Of a DNA stretch of 64,000 bases, positions 8,090 through 15,959 are shown piece after piece. The notes under the pieces were generated by a model. It searched no databases and had not been told where the DNA came from. It saw only the letters and a list, made by a program, of their open reading frames with translations. Source of the stretch: Novosphingobium sp. Lineage in GTDB: Bacteria > Pseudomonadota > Alphaproteobacteria > Sphingomonadales > Sphingomonadaceae. Both the position numbers and the translations under genes were made by a program. The DNA is taken from positions 1 through 64,000 of the forward strand of contig JACKKV010000006.1 of the NCBI GenBank assembly GCA_024236235.1. The letters run 5' to 3'. The first letter of the stretch is position 1. Each line of letters starts with the position of its first letter.

Positions 8090-9295
8090 TCAACGCACGG
8101 TGGACTTGACAAGCCTTGGCTTGACCTTGTCCCCCGCGGCCAGGAACGCGCCCGCACGCACCACCACCTTTTCCTTGCCGGTCAGCCCTTGCTCGATCAC
8201 GATGCCCTTGTCCGTCACCAGGCCGGTACGCACCGCGCGCCTGACCACCTTGTCATCCTTGCCCAGGACATAGACAAAGGCGCCCTTCTGGTCCGACAGT
8301 ATCGCGGACTCCGGAAGCACCGGGGCGGACACCGCCTGACTGGAAAGGAAGGCCGAAGCGAAGCCGCCGGGGCGCAATTCGGGCGCGTAGGCAAGTGCGA
8401 TGCGCACCGTGCCCTGCCGGGTCTGTTGATCGATAACGGGCGAAATCTGCCAGATCTGTCCGGCAAAGACTTTCTGCGTTCCAGCAGGAATTACCTCTGC
8501 CGCAATCCCGGTTGTAAGCAGCGCAAGGTCAGTCTCGCTGACTTTTGCCAGCATTTCCATCTCGCCACCCCGGGCGATACTGAACAGCACCGTTGCTCCG
8601 CCCGCCACGACTTGACCGGGTTCCACATTGCGGGTCAGCAGCAGGCCTGCGGCCGGCGCGATAATGTCCAGCCGCGCAGTGCGCGCGCGCTGTTCGCCAA
8701 GCTGGGCGCGGGCCACATTGACCCGCGCAACGGCGCCATCGCGCGTCGCGAGCAGCCGGTCGATATCCGCCTTGGAGATGAAACCGCGATCCACCAGTTT
8801 CAGCCCGCGATCGAGATTGGCCTGCGCCAGCTTCGCATCGGCAATCGCGACTTCAAGCTGAGCGGCATCAGCCGCAATCTGCTGGCTCTGCACCGAACGA
8901 TCAATCACGGCGAGCACCTGCCCCTGCCGGACCCAGTCGCCCGGCTCCACGGGAACCGAAATGACGCGCCCGCCTTCTCCCACCGACCCGACCGGCATTT
9001 CGCGCCGGGCCGCCAGCGTGCCGGTCGCCTCGACCCGGCCGGTGACTGCGCCTGCGCCGGGCGCGATCACGCTGACCACGGGCAATTGCGAATCGTCAGG
9101 CGAAGCAAAGGGATCGTCCTGATCCGAAGAATGCAGCAGCACATAGAGCGCAGCAACGAGCACCGCGACCACACCAATCGCAACAAGCGGCCTGCGCCTG
9201 CAGAATGCGCTTGCTCGGGCAATCACGCCGCGCGCGGCGTCGTCATCCGGCAGGGGATCGCTGCTCTGAGTATCAAGAGGGGTTTCGTAATTCAT
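8090..9295 (-). CDS. Efflux RND transporter periplasmic adaptor subunit (HlyD/MFP family)
   Basis: A 401-residue membrane-fusion protein. One N-terminal membrane anchor (about residues 36-54, VAIGVVAVLVAALYVLL) is followed by the split lipoyl domain (VISVPVEPGDWVRQGQVLAVI), a helical hairpin rich in Ala/Gln/Asp (about 125-200), the return lipoyl half (IIAPAAGLLLTRNVEPGQVV) and a beta-barrel domain (LRPGGFASAFL). Such proteins bridge an RND pump and the outer-membrane channel in the periplasm. It is the first gene of the leftward operon with the RND permease and the DUF445 gene. The long acidic N-terminal cytoplasmic piece (residues 1-30) is usual for sphingomonad members. Confidence 0.93.
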   Translation of the reverse strand: MNYETPLDTQSSDPLPDDDAARGVIARASAFCRRRPLVAIGVVAVLVAALYVLLHSSDQDDPFASPDDSQLPVVSVIAPGAGAVTGRVEATGTLAARREMPVGSVGEGGRVISVPVEPGDWVRQGQVLAVIDRSVQSQQIAADAAQLEVAIADAKLAQANLDRGLKLVDRGFISKADIDRLLATRDGAVARVNVARAQLGEQRARTARLDIIAPAAGLLLTRNVEPGQVVAGGATVLFSIARGGEMEMLAKVSETDLALLTTGIAAEVIPAGTQKVFAGQIWQISPVIDQQTRQGTVRIALAYAPELRPGGFASAFLSSQAVSAPVLPESAILSDQKGAFVYVLGKDDKVVRRAVRTGLVTDKGIVIEQGLTGKEKVVVRAGAFLAAGDKVKPRLVKSTVR

Positions 9296-9489
9296 TGTCC
9301 CGTCGCCATGTTCTGCCGCGTTGGTGAACTCCGAGAACCCGCGAAGTCCGCGCCGCGCCTAAAGGCCAGGCCAGAACCCGCTTCGCGCCGGACCCGTCGG
9401 AATATAGGTGCAGCCGGGCGCAAGGTAAAGGAAAGGCGGACCACTTCTCTCAGCGACCCGCCCAAACCCTCTTCAAGTTGATCGCCTTT

Positions 9490-9756
9490 CTAGCGGACGC
9501 GACCGCGCTGCACCAGATTGACGATGGCCAGCAGGATGGCTGCACCGGCAATGGCGATGACCAGCCCCGGCAACGAGAATTCCTTCACTGATCCCTGCAC
9601 CCCGAACAGCGGGCCTGACAGCGCGTTGCCGATCACCGAACCGACGCAGCCGACCACAATGTTCCAGAAGATGCCCATGGATGCGTCCCGGTTCATCACC
9701 TTGCTGGCCAGCCAGCCGGCGACGCCCCCGACGATCAATGCAATTATCCAGCCCAT
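9490..9756 (-). CDS. GlsB/YeaQ/YmgE family stress-response membrane protein
   Basis: An 88-residue protein starting MGWIIALIVGGVAGWLASKV; the ORF can be read further upstream but GGAGAG sits directly before the ATG at 9756 and the family starts with this MGW/MG-I-I pattern. Three hydrophobic segments (1-20, 30-50, 62-82) with the Gly-rich GCVGSVIGNALSG turn match the transglycosylase-associated (GlsB/YeaQ) family. These are small inner-membrane proteins induced under general stress; a biochemical activity is not established. It stands alone on the minus strand between the efflux operon and sciP. Confidence 0.9.
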   Translation of the reverse strand: MGWIIALIVGGVAGWLASKVMNRDASMGIFWNIVVGCVGSVIGNALSGPLFGVQGSVKEFSLPGLVIAIAGAAILLAIVNLVQRGRVR

Positions 9757-9863
9757 TGTTCTCTCCTTCGCGCGACAACGGGATGCTTGCTCGGACCGGA
9801 CATTACGCCCGGTCCTTCTGTTCCCGGCGCGGCGCCACTGTACCCTGTCTGGCGCCGAAACGC

Positions 9864-9889
9864 AAAAAAGGCCGGAAAATCCGGCCTTT
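9864..9889 (-). terminator. Intrinsic terminator of the sciP operon
   Basis: AAAGGCCGG (9867-9875) and CCGGCCTTT (9881-9889) form a 9-bp stem with a 5-base loop; on the minus strand it is followed by a T run (A run at 9864-9869 on plus). It lies 24 bp beyond the sciP stop. Confidence 0.85.
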
Positions 9890-9912
9890 CTCTCCAACCG
9901 CAGGGGCTGTGA

Positions 9913-10212
9913 TCAGTATTTGAGCTGGCGTTCGTAGAGATCGCGATAATGCTGGATTCGCGTCACGCGCAAACCCTGCATGCCCGACCGGTCCACTGCC
10001 CGCTGCCAGGACGCGAATTCTTCCAGCGTGAGGTCGTAGCGTTCGAGCACCTCGTCAATCGTCAGCAGGCCGCCATTGACCGCCGCCACGACTTCCGCCT
10101 TGCGCCGCACGACCCAGCGCCGGGTGTTCGCGGGCGGCAGCGACTCAATCGTCAGCGGCTCCCCGAGAGGGCCGATGACCTGAGCTGGCCGGATTTTCTG
10201 GTTCTCAATCAT
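9913..10212 (-). CDS. sciP: CtrA inhibitor SciP (DUF1153)
   Basis: A 99-residue protein of exactly the family length, with the conserved core IGPLGEPLTIESLPP, RRWVVRRKAEVVAAV, GGLLTIDEVLERYDLTLEEF and WQRAVDRSGMQGLRVTRIQ. In Caulobacter SciP binds the cell-cycle regulator CtrA and blocks transcription from CtrA-activated promoters; DNA binding has also been reported. The helix-turn-helix-like segment is at about residues 35-75. Its ATG overlaps the stop of the preceding 99-residue gene by four bases, so the two are co-translated. The predicted CtrA itself is not in the window. Confidence 0.95.
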   Translation of the reverse strand: MIENQKIRPAQVIGPLGEPLTIESLPPANTRRWVVRRKAEVVAAVNGGLLTIDEVLERYDLTLEEFASWQRAVDRSGMQGLRVTRIQHYRDLYERQLKY

Positions 10213-10508
10213 TCTTTTCCCCGATCGCCGGATGTGCCGTCGTCCTCAACTGCAGCGACTGTGCGACCTGCGCCTTTGCCATTGCCTAAATCATTTGGGT
10301 TAACGTCTGGTTCCCCATGGGCGAATGTGCCGAGCTGACGCGCCGCGCCGGAATCGAAGCTGCACACAGCGTTACCATGCTCACGAACAGCGCTGCCACG
10401 CACTGCCCGCAGGGCGGAAAGCCGCGCAGCCAGTTCGGACCAAGCGATCGGGCGCAGAACATCGCCTTCGCCAAATCCTGCCCGCAAGAGGGATTTTTCT
10501 TCCATCAT
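10209..10508 (-). CDS. Conserved hypothetical protein upstream of sciP, 99 aa
   Basis: A 99-residue ORF starting MMEEKSLLRAGFGEGDVLRP and containing WSELAARLSALR, SFDSGAAR and PDVNPNDLGNGKG. I recall this pattern (short N-terminal LL-A-FG-G, W-x-L-A/C-A-R, then S-F-x-x-x-A-A-R and VNP-x-x-x-NGK) from a small protein of unknown function in sphingomonads next to DUF1153 genes, but cannot name it. No domain of known function is visible; no signal peptide. The four-base ATGA overlap with sciP supports that it is real and co-expressed. It may have a cell-cycle or flagellar-class link by position only. It is divergent from mnmA, with about 128 bp between the starts. Confidence 0.68.
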   Translation of the reverse strand: MMEEKSLLRAGFGEGDVLRPIAWSELAARLSALRAVRGSAVREHGNAVCSFDSGAARQLGTFAHGEPDVNPNDLGNGKGAGRTVAAVEDDGTSGDRGKE

Positions 10509-10636
10509 GTTGCCGCCCTTACGCCAGCACCGGTCAACATGAGGTAAACTGCGGCTTTACCCTGAGTTTAGAATTGACGCCGCCGCCTGCCTGCTGGCGC
10601 TTTCCCCTTGCGGTCCGGCGGTGTAAGGGCGGCGCC

Positions 10637-11803
10637 ATGCCCGAGGTCGCTCATCTGCTCGCGCCCGGCGATGCCGCCGCGCTGTTCGACCTGCCCCGCC
10701 CGGCGGCGCAGTGCCGGATCGTTGTCGCCATGTCCGGCGGAGTGGACAGTTCGGTCGTCGCGGCGCTGGCGGCGGCGAGCGGGGCCGAGGTGATCGGCAT
10801 TACCCTGCAGCTTTATGACTATGGCGCGGCGACCGGGCGCAAGGGCGCATGCTGCGCCGGCGACGATATTCGCGATGCACGCCAGGTGGCAGAGCGGCTG
10901 GGCATCGCGCATTACGTGTTCGATCATGAAAGCGCCTTCCGCAGCGAAGTGGTGGAACGCTTCGCCGAGGATTACCTGGCCGGGCGCACCCCGATCCCCT
11001 GCATTCGCTGCAACATGGGGCCCAAATTCACCGATCTGCTGGCCATGGCGCGCGATCTTGGCGCGGATTGCCTGGCCACCGGCCACTATGTGCGGCGGGT
11101 CGCAGGCGTGGCCGGGCCGGAACTGCATCGCGCGCTCGACCCGGCCCGTGACCAGAGCTATTTTCTCTATGGCACGACGGACGCACAACTCGATTTCCTG
11201 AGGTTTCCGCTGGGCGGGCTGCCCAAGGACGAAGTACGCGCGCTGGCCGCGCAATATCACCTCAAGGTGGCGGCCAAGCCTGACAGCCAGGACATCTGCT
11301 TCGTTCCCGATGGCGATTATGCGCGGATCGTGCGGGAAATCCGCCCCGAAGGCGCACGCAGCGGCGCAATCGTCCACGCGCTGGACGGCAACGTGCTGGG
11401 CGAACATCGCGGCATCATTCACTATACGGTCGGTCAGCGGCGCGGGCTGGAAATCGGCGGTCAGCCCGAACCGCTCTACGTCGTCGCGCTGGATGCTGAA
11501 AAAGCCGAAGTGCGCGTCGGGCCGCGCCACATGCTCGCCGTATCAGCAGCACGGATCAGCGAAACGAATCTGATCGGGCCGATGCCCGCGCCGGACGATG
11601 CCGCAAGGCTGACGGCCAAGGTCCGCTCGCTCGCCCGACCCGTGCCGGTAACACTCGAAGGCGCAGCAGGCGACGGGCGCACTGTCACCATCCGTTTCGC
11701 CCGCCCGGAATATGGCGTGGCGCCGGGGCAGGCGGCGGTGCTTTACCTTGATGACCGGGTCATTGCGGGCGGCTGGATCGAGGATACCCAAGCGGCGGCC
11801 TGA
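10637..11803 (+). CDS. mnmA: tRNA 2-thiouridine(34) synthase MnmA
   Basis: A 388-residue protein. The PP-loop MSGGVDSSVVAALAA sits near residue 33-47; the conserved Cys sites are GACCAGDDI, PCIRCNMGPKF and the catalytic DSQDICFVPDGDY. The C-terminal domain (about 290-388) has the usual RHMLAVSAARISETN and GVAPGQAAVLYLDD segments. Known role: adenylates U34 of tRNA-Lys/Glu/Gln and inserts sulphur, the 2-thio part of mnm5s2U; MnmE and MnmG at the other end of this window make the 5-position modification. The ORF extends upstream to 10325, but the family begins close to the ATG at 10637 and the upstream extension overlaps the divergent hypothetical gene. Confidence 0.95.
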   Translation: MPEVAHLLAPGDAAALFDLPRPAAQCRIVVAMSGGVDSSVVAALAAASGAEVIGITLQLYDYGAATGRKGACCAGDDIRDARQVAERLGIAHYVFDHESAFRSEVVERFAEDYLAGRTPIPCIRCNMGPKFTDLLAMARDLGADCLATGHYVRRVAGVAGPELHRALDPARDQSYFLYGTTDAQLDFLRFPLGGLPKDEVRALAAQYHLKVAAKPDSQDICFVPDGDYARIVREIRPEGARSGAIVHALDGNVLGEHRGIIHYTVGQRRGLEIGGQPEPLYVVALDAEKAEVRVGPRHMLAVSAARISETNLIGPMPAPDDAARLTAKVRSLARPVPVTLEGAAGDGRTVTIRFARPEYGVAPGQAAVLYLDDRVIAGGWIEDTQAAA

Positions 11804-11812
11804 TCCGGCTTG

Positions 11813-12190
11813 TCAATCGTCCCAATTGTCGAGGACGCAACCCCAGCCCCGCCGCCAGCGTGCGGTTTCGCTGGCAAGGCCAGGGACGCGCGCGGTCACG
11901 CTTTTCGCGTCATCATCCACGCTCAGCATCACGATCGCCATGCCCGGCTCGAAATCGGCCCGGCAGCTGCCCGCCTCGCGCCCGCCGAGAAAGTGGCACG
12001 AGCACCCGATTCGCGCGCCATAGGCTGCCCCCAGCCGCGCCTGACCGGTCAGCGGCTGACGATAGGCAAAGCCGAGCACAGCAAGCGCTGCCCCGACCAG
12101 CAGCACCAGCTTCAGCCGGTTCGAAAACCGGCGCTTGCCTGCCCGGGCGCGATCCGGTTTGCGGCGCGCGGATTTCTTTGCGGTTGCCAT
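11813..12190 (-). CDS. Hypothetical protein with one membrane segment and conserved Cys cluster
   Basis: A 125-residue protein from the ATG at 12190. It opens with a strongly basic stretch (TAKKSARRKPDRARAGKRRF), then one membrane segment (about 27-43, LVLLVGAALAVLGFA) and a probably periplasmic part with GARIGCSCHFLGGREAGSC, whose three Cys residues suggest a disulphide or metal site. It ends GWGCVLDNWDD. I do not recognise a named family. It is divergent from the serine-hydrolase lipoprotein gene 31 bp away; the periplasmic location of both could mean a functional pair, which is inference. In-frame ATG 12202 is an alternative start. Confidence 0.72.
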   Translation of the reverse strand: MATAKKSARRKPDRARAGKRRFSNRLKLVLLVGAALAVLGFAYRQPLTGQARLGAAYGARIGCSCHFLGGREAGSCRADFEPGMAIVMLSVDDDAKSVTARVPGLASETARWRRGWGCVLDNWDD

Positions 12191-12221
12191 ATTTTCCTGC
12201 ATCGGCGAGTGAGACGCCGCC

Positions 12222-13349
12222 ATGTTGCGCCGCGCCCTCCTTATCGCCTCGCTCGCTCTGCTGCCAGCCCTGGCAGGATGTGGCGAGACCAGCGAAGCGC
12301 AACCGCCCGCAGAACTGAACGCCGCCGCGCTGCAGGCTGTGGCCGAGGATGCGGGAGCTCCGCGCGACCAGCTGGCCCGCGCGATCGACCGGCTGTTTGC
12401 GGATGATTCGATGGGCACGACCCGCGCAGTGATCGTGATGTATGGCGGCAAGGTGGTCGGCGAACGCTACGCAGAGGGCTTTGGCCCCGAGACGCGTTTC
12501 CTCGGCTGGTCGCTGTCCAAGACGGTAACGGCGGTCGCAGTCGGACTGCTGGTTGCGGAAGGCAAGCTGCGCCTGGATCAGACCCCGCCCATCCCGCGCT
12601 GGCAGCGGCCTGGCGATCCGCGCGGCGAAATCACCCTGCGCCAGCTGTTGCAGATGCGCTCTGGCCTGCGCAATCAGGAAATGGCGGAAAAGGATTACGA
12701 AGGCAGCGCCGCGCGGCTGCTGTTCATGGACGGGCGCGACGACATGGCGGCCGAAGCGGAAGCGCAGCCGCTGGAATCGGAGCCGGGTGCGCGCTTCGAA
12801 TATTCGACCGCCAGCGCCATGATCCTGGCCGACATCGTCACCCGCGTGCTGGCGGGCGAAGCGCATCCCGCGCGCCGCCAGGCGGTGACGGACCGGTTCC
12901 TGCACGATCGCCTGTTCACGCCACTTGGTCTGGAATCGATGACCGCTGAGTATGACGCGGCGGGCACCTTTATTGGCGGGGCGATGATTCATGCCACCGC
13001 CCGCGACTGGGCCAGCTTCGGCGAATTCCTGCGCCATGGCGGATCAGTGAAGGGCGCCCAGATCCTGCCGCGCGGCTGGATCGCCTTCATGCGCCAGCCC
13101 AGCCCGCGCGCACCCGATTATGGCGCGCAATTATGGCTGAACCGCCCATCAGGTACGGAACGGGAGGTGCTGTTCCCCGCACAGGGGCCCGCTGATGCCT
13201 TCGGCATGGCCGGGCATCTGGGCCAGTATGTGATCGTCTCGCCACGCCAGCGGCTGACCGTGGTGCGCCTGGGCATGACTGATGAAGAACATCAGCGCGA
13301 GGTGGTCAGGGGCATCGCCGGCATATTTGCGCTCTATCCGCTGCGCTGA
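12222..13349 (+). CDS. Serine hydrolase lipoprotein of the beta-lactamase (class C/PBP) family
   Basis: A 375-residue protein with a lipoprotein signal peptide: LLPALAGC puts the acylated Cys at residue 20. The catalytic S-x-x-K is S97-LSK100 in FLGWSLSKTV; Y194 in FEYSTASAM takes the place of the class C Tyr motif (YST rather than YxN), and GHLG near residue 333 corresponds to the HxG/KTG box. These are typical of the S12 serine-hydrolase group, which includes DD-peptidases, esterases and nylon-oligomer hydrolases; substrate cannot be told from sequence. Its lipid anchor puts it on the periplasmic side of a membrane. Divergent from the 125-aa gene. Confidence 0.92.
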   Translation: MLRRALLIASLALLPALAGCGETSEAQPPAELNAAALQAVAEDAGAPRDQLARAIDRLFADDSMGTTRAVIVMYGGKVVGERYAEGFGPETRFLGWSLSKTVTAVAVGLLVAEGKLRLDQTPPIPRWQRPGDPRGEITLRQLLQMRSGLRNQEMAEKDYEGSAARLLFMDGRDDMAAEAEAQPLESEPGARFEYSTASAMILADIVTRVLAGEAHPARRQAVTDRFLHDRLFTPLGLESMTAEYDAAGTFIGGAMIHATARDWASFGEFLRHGGSVKGAQILPRGWIAFMRQPSPRAPDYGAQLWLNRPSGTEREVLFPAQGPADAFGMAGHLGQYVIVSPRQRLTVVRLGMTDEEHQREVVRGIAGIFALYPLR

Positions 13350-13361
13350 ACGGCGCGCCGT

Positions 13362-14318
13362 TCAGCTTCGGGAAGGCTCGTTCCCCGATTCATCAACCGC
13401 TGCGAGAACATCCTCGGCCGCCATCCCGGTTTCGTCCACATGGCCCTCCGGATCCGGATGAATGAGAATTTCCACGCCAGGAAATTCCTTGAGGAGCTTG
13501 TATTCGATCTCGTCCATGACCCGGTGCGCCTCGGTCACGGTCATCCGGCCATCAACCCAGACGTGAAACTGCACGAAATCCCGGTTGCCTGACGTGCGCG
13601 TGCGCAGATCATGCACCCCGCGCAATTCCGGGTGACGGCCCAGCACCTGGATGAAGCGTTCGCGCTTCTCTTCCGGCCATTCGCGATCCAGCAACTGGTC
13701 GATCGCCTCGCTGGAGGCATTCCATGCGCCCCAGCCCAGCCACAACGCAATGCCGAAACCGAACACCGGATCCGCCCCGGTAAGGCCCGCATACTGATCC
13801 AGCGTCAGCGCGGCGATCACTGCGAGATTGAGCAAAACATCGGATTTGTAATGCAAATGATCCGTCGCAATCGCGATGCTGCCCGTCTTGCGGATGACAT
13901 GGCGCTGCCAGGCCAGCAGGCCGAAGGTGGCGACCAGTGCGATCACTGAAACAGCAATGCCCTCATCCGCCGCCTCGGTGCGGGCGCCAGCGATGAATTG
14001 CGAGATCGAGCGAAAGGCAAGCGTCAAGGCCGAGAGCGAGATCAGCACCACCTGGAACATGGCGGCCAGCGCTTCTGCCTTGCCATGCCCGAAGCGGTGT
14101 TCGCGGTCCGCGGGCTGCGCGGCCACCCATACGCCCATGAGCGTCGCCACGCTGGCGATAAAGTCCAGCGCTGTATCGGCTAGGCTGCCGAGCATCGCAG
14201 TCGACCCGGTGGACAGCGCGGCCCAGGCCTTGAGCCCGATCAGCAGCAAGGCGACCGCGATGCTGGCCAGTGCGGCGCTGCGCGTGAGAGCGGCGCGGGA
14301 GGTTTCAGTACCGCTCAT
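13362..14318 (-). CDS. Cation diffusion facilitator family transporter
   Basis: A 318-residue divalent-cation/proton antiporter of the CDF (FieF-like) family. Six membrane segments are visible. The TM2 metal site is D48-x3-D52 in SLADTALDFIAS; TM5 has HLHYKSDVLLN with the matching H-x3-D. HRFGHGKAEALAAM between TM2 and TM3 is a CDF signature. The cytoplasmic C-terminal domain (about 215-300, RTSGNRDFVQFHVWVDG) is the usual metallochaperone-like fold. Zn, Fe or other divalent metal cannot be told apart. It overlaps pdxH upstream by four bases. Confidence 0.94.
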   Translation of the reverse strand: MSGTETSRAALTRSAALASIAVALLLIGLKAWAALSTGSTAMLGSLADTALDFIASVATLMGVWVAAQPADREHRFGHGKAEALAAMFQVVLISLSALTLAFRSISQFIAGARTEAADEGIAVSVIALVATFGLLAWQRHVIRKTGSIAIATDHLHYKSDVLLNLAVIAALTLDQYAGLTGADPVFGFGIALWLGWGAWNASSEAIDQLLDREWPEEKRERFIQVLGRHPELRGVHDLRTRTSGNRDFVQFHVWVDGRMTVTEAHRVMDEIEYKLLKEFPGVEILIHPDPEGHVDETGMAAEDVLAAVDESGNEPSRS

Positions 14319-14929
14319 GGGAACAGCAGCGTACTGGCCCAGCCATCGCCCGAGCGGGTAAACTGGCGCCGTTCATGCAGGCGATGTGCGCGATCGATCC
14401 AGAATTCGATCCTCCGGGGCCGCAGGCGGAAGCCGAACCAATGCGCCGGGCGCTCCACCTCGCCCCCGGCGTAACGCGCACGGGCCGCTTCGTACCGTGC
14501 GAGGAAGGTGGCCCGCGAATCGAGCACGGCAGACTGGTCCGAGGCCACCGCGCCCAGTTGCGAATCCCGGTGGCGGCTGGCGAAATAGGCGTCCGCCTCT
14601 GCCTGGCTTACCTGTTCGAGCGGGCCTTCGATGCGAATCTGGCGGCGCAAGCTCTTCCAGTGAAACAGCAGCGCCGCCTGCGGATTGGCCTGCAATTCCG
14701 CGCCCTTGCGGCTGCGGCTGTTAGTGTAAAAGACAAATCCGTCGGGCCCATGGCCCTTGAGCAGCACCATGCGCACTGATGGCGCACCATCGGGCGTGGC
14801 CGTGGCCAGCGCCATCGCGTTGGAATCATTGGGTTCGCTGATCCGCGCCTCGGCGTACCAGTCATCGAATATGGCAAACGGATCGCCATGCGGGATGGCG
14901 TCCTGGCCAGCTTGGCGGTCATCGCTCAT
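14315..14929 (-). CDS. pdxH: Pyridoxamine 5'-phosphate oxidase
   Basis: A 204-residue protein of normal PdxH length. FMN- and substrate-binding landmarks are visible: RMVLLKGHGPDGFVFYTNSR, KGAELQANPQAALLFHWK, and the C-terminal W-FGFRLRPRRIEFW followed by HRLHERRQF. Known role: oxidises pyridoxine/pyridoxamine 5'-phosphate to pyridoxal 5'-phosphate in the cytoplasm. Its stop overlaps the CDF gene start (ATGA), so the two are one transcription unit. The upstream 80 bp separate it from the divergent J-domain gene. Confidence 0.95.
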   Translation of the reverse strand: MSDDRQAGQDAIPHGDPFAIFDDWYAEARISEPNDSNAMALATATPDGAPSVRMVLLKGHGPDGFVFYTNSRSRKGAELQANPQAALLFHWKSLRRQIRIEGPLEQVSQAEADAYFASRHRDSQLGAVASDQSAVLDSRATFLARYEAARARYAGGEVERPAHWFGFRLRPRRIEFWIDRAHRLHERRQFTRSGDGWASTLLFP

Positions 14930-15008
14930 GCCCTGCCCCTACCGCCCTCGACGCGCCAAGGAAAGTCTTGCTCTTGCTGATGTGCGCAACCGTCCCTAGC
15001 TAGTCGGC

Positions 15009-15959
15009 ATGGCTGATCCCTATTCCACTCTTGGCGTGGCGCGCGGCGCGACCGAAAAGGACATCAAATCCGCCTATCGCAAGCTCGCCAAGGAGCTGCA
15101 TCCCGACCGGAACAAGGACAACCCCAAGGCAGCGGACCGCTTTGCCGAAGTGACCCGCGCTTACGATCTGCTGTCCGACAAGGACAAGCGCGCCCAGTTC
15201 GACCGGGGCGAAATTGACGCGGACGGAAACCCCGCCAACCCTTTCGCCGGAATGGGCGGGAGTCGCGGCGCAGCGGGCAGCCAGCGCGGTTTCGGCGGAG
15301 GTTTCGAGGGGTTCGGCGGCGGGGACGCGGTTGACCTTGACGATCTGCTCGGCGGAATTTTCGGCGGCATGGGCGGGCGCGGGGGGCGCGCCAGCGCCGG
15401 AATGGGCGGCGGATTTGGCGGACGCCGCGCGGCGCCGCCACGCGGCGCCAATGTCCAGTACCGGCTCAAGGTACCCTTCGCTGAAGCTGCGGTGCGCAAG
15501 GACCAGCGCATCACCTTGTCGGATGGCAAGACAATCGACCTCAAGCTGCCGGCCGGGGTCGAAGATGGCACGCAGATGCGCCTCAAGGGCAAGGGCGAGC
15601 AGGGCCCCGGCGGCGCGGGCGATGCACTGGTGACGATCGCGATTGAATCCCACCCATTCTTCAAACGTGATGGCGATGACGTGCGGCTGGACCTGCCGAT
15701 CTCGCTGGACGAGGCGGTTAACGGCGCCAAGGTCAAGGTGCCGACTGTCGAAGGCGCGGTGATGCTGACCATCGCCCCCTGCACCAGCGCGGGCAAGGTG
15801 CTGCGCCTCAAGGGCAAGGGATTCACGAAAAAGGATGGCAACCGCGGGGACCAGCTGGTCAGCCTGGAGATCGACCTGCCGCAGCAGGACGAGGATCTGG
15901 CGCGGCGGCTGGAAGGATGGCGGGATTCGCGCGCGCTGAGGGTCAAGTTCGGGGTCTGA
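15009..15959 (+). CDS. DnaJ C-terminal domain-containing J protein (CbpA-like)
   Basis: A 316-residue co-chaperone. The J domain covers residues 4-70 with HPD at 31-33; a long Gly/Phe-rich linker follows (about 76-140, GGFGGGFEGFGGGD and GGMGGRGGR), then the two C-terminal beta-barrel subdomains (NVQYRLKVPFAEAAVRKDQR; LPISLDEAVNGAKVKVPT). No zinc-finger Cys repeats are present, so it is of the CbpA/DnaJB type, not DnaJ proper. It would stimulate Hsp70 ATPase and present substrates. It ends in TGATG so that its stop overlaps the ATG of the next gene. Confidence 0.93.
   Translation: MADPYSTLGVARGATEKDIKSAYRKLAKELHPDRNKDNPKAADRFAEVTRAYDLLSDKDKRAQFDRGEIDADGNPANPFAGMGGSRGAAGSQRGFGGGFEGFGGGDAVDLDDLLGGIFGGMGGRGGRASAGMGGGFGGRRAAPPRGANVQYRLKVPFAEAAVRKDQRITLSDGKTIDLKLPAGVEDGTQMRLKGKGEQGPGGAGDALVTIAIESHPFFKRDGDDVRLDLPISLDEAVNGAKVKVPTVEGAVMLTIAPCTSAGKVLRLKGKGFTKKDGNRGDQLVSLEIDLPQQDEDLARRLEGWRDSRALRVKFGV

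Noticed and set aside
7367..9481. 704-residue plus-strand ORF across the RND and adaptor genes
   Set aside because: Composition is Pro/Arg/His-rich and it overlaps two conserved genes fully; no ribosome site or family features.
10325..10636. Long N-terminal extension of mnmA
   Set aside because: The extension overlaps the divergent hypothetical gene, has no family similarity, and the conserved MnmA sequence begins at 10637.
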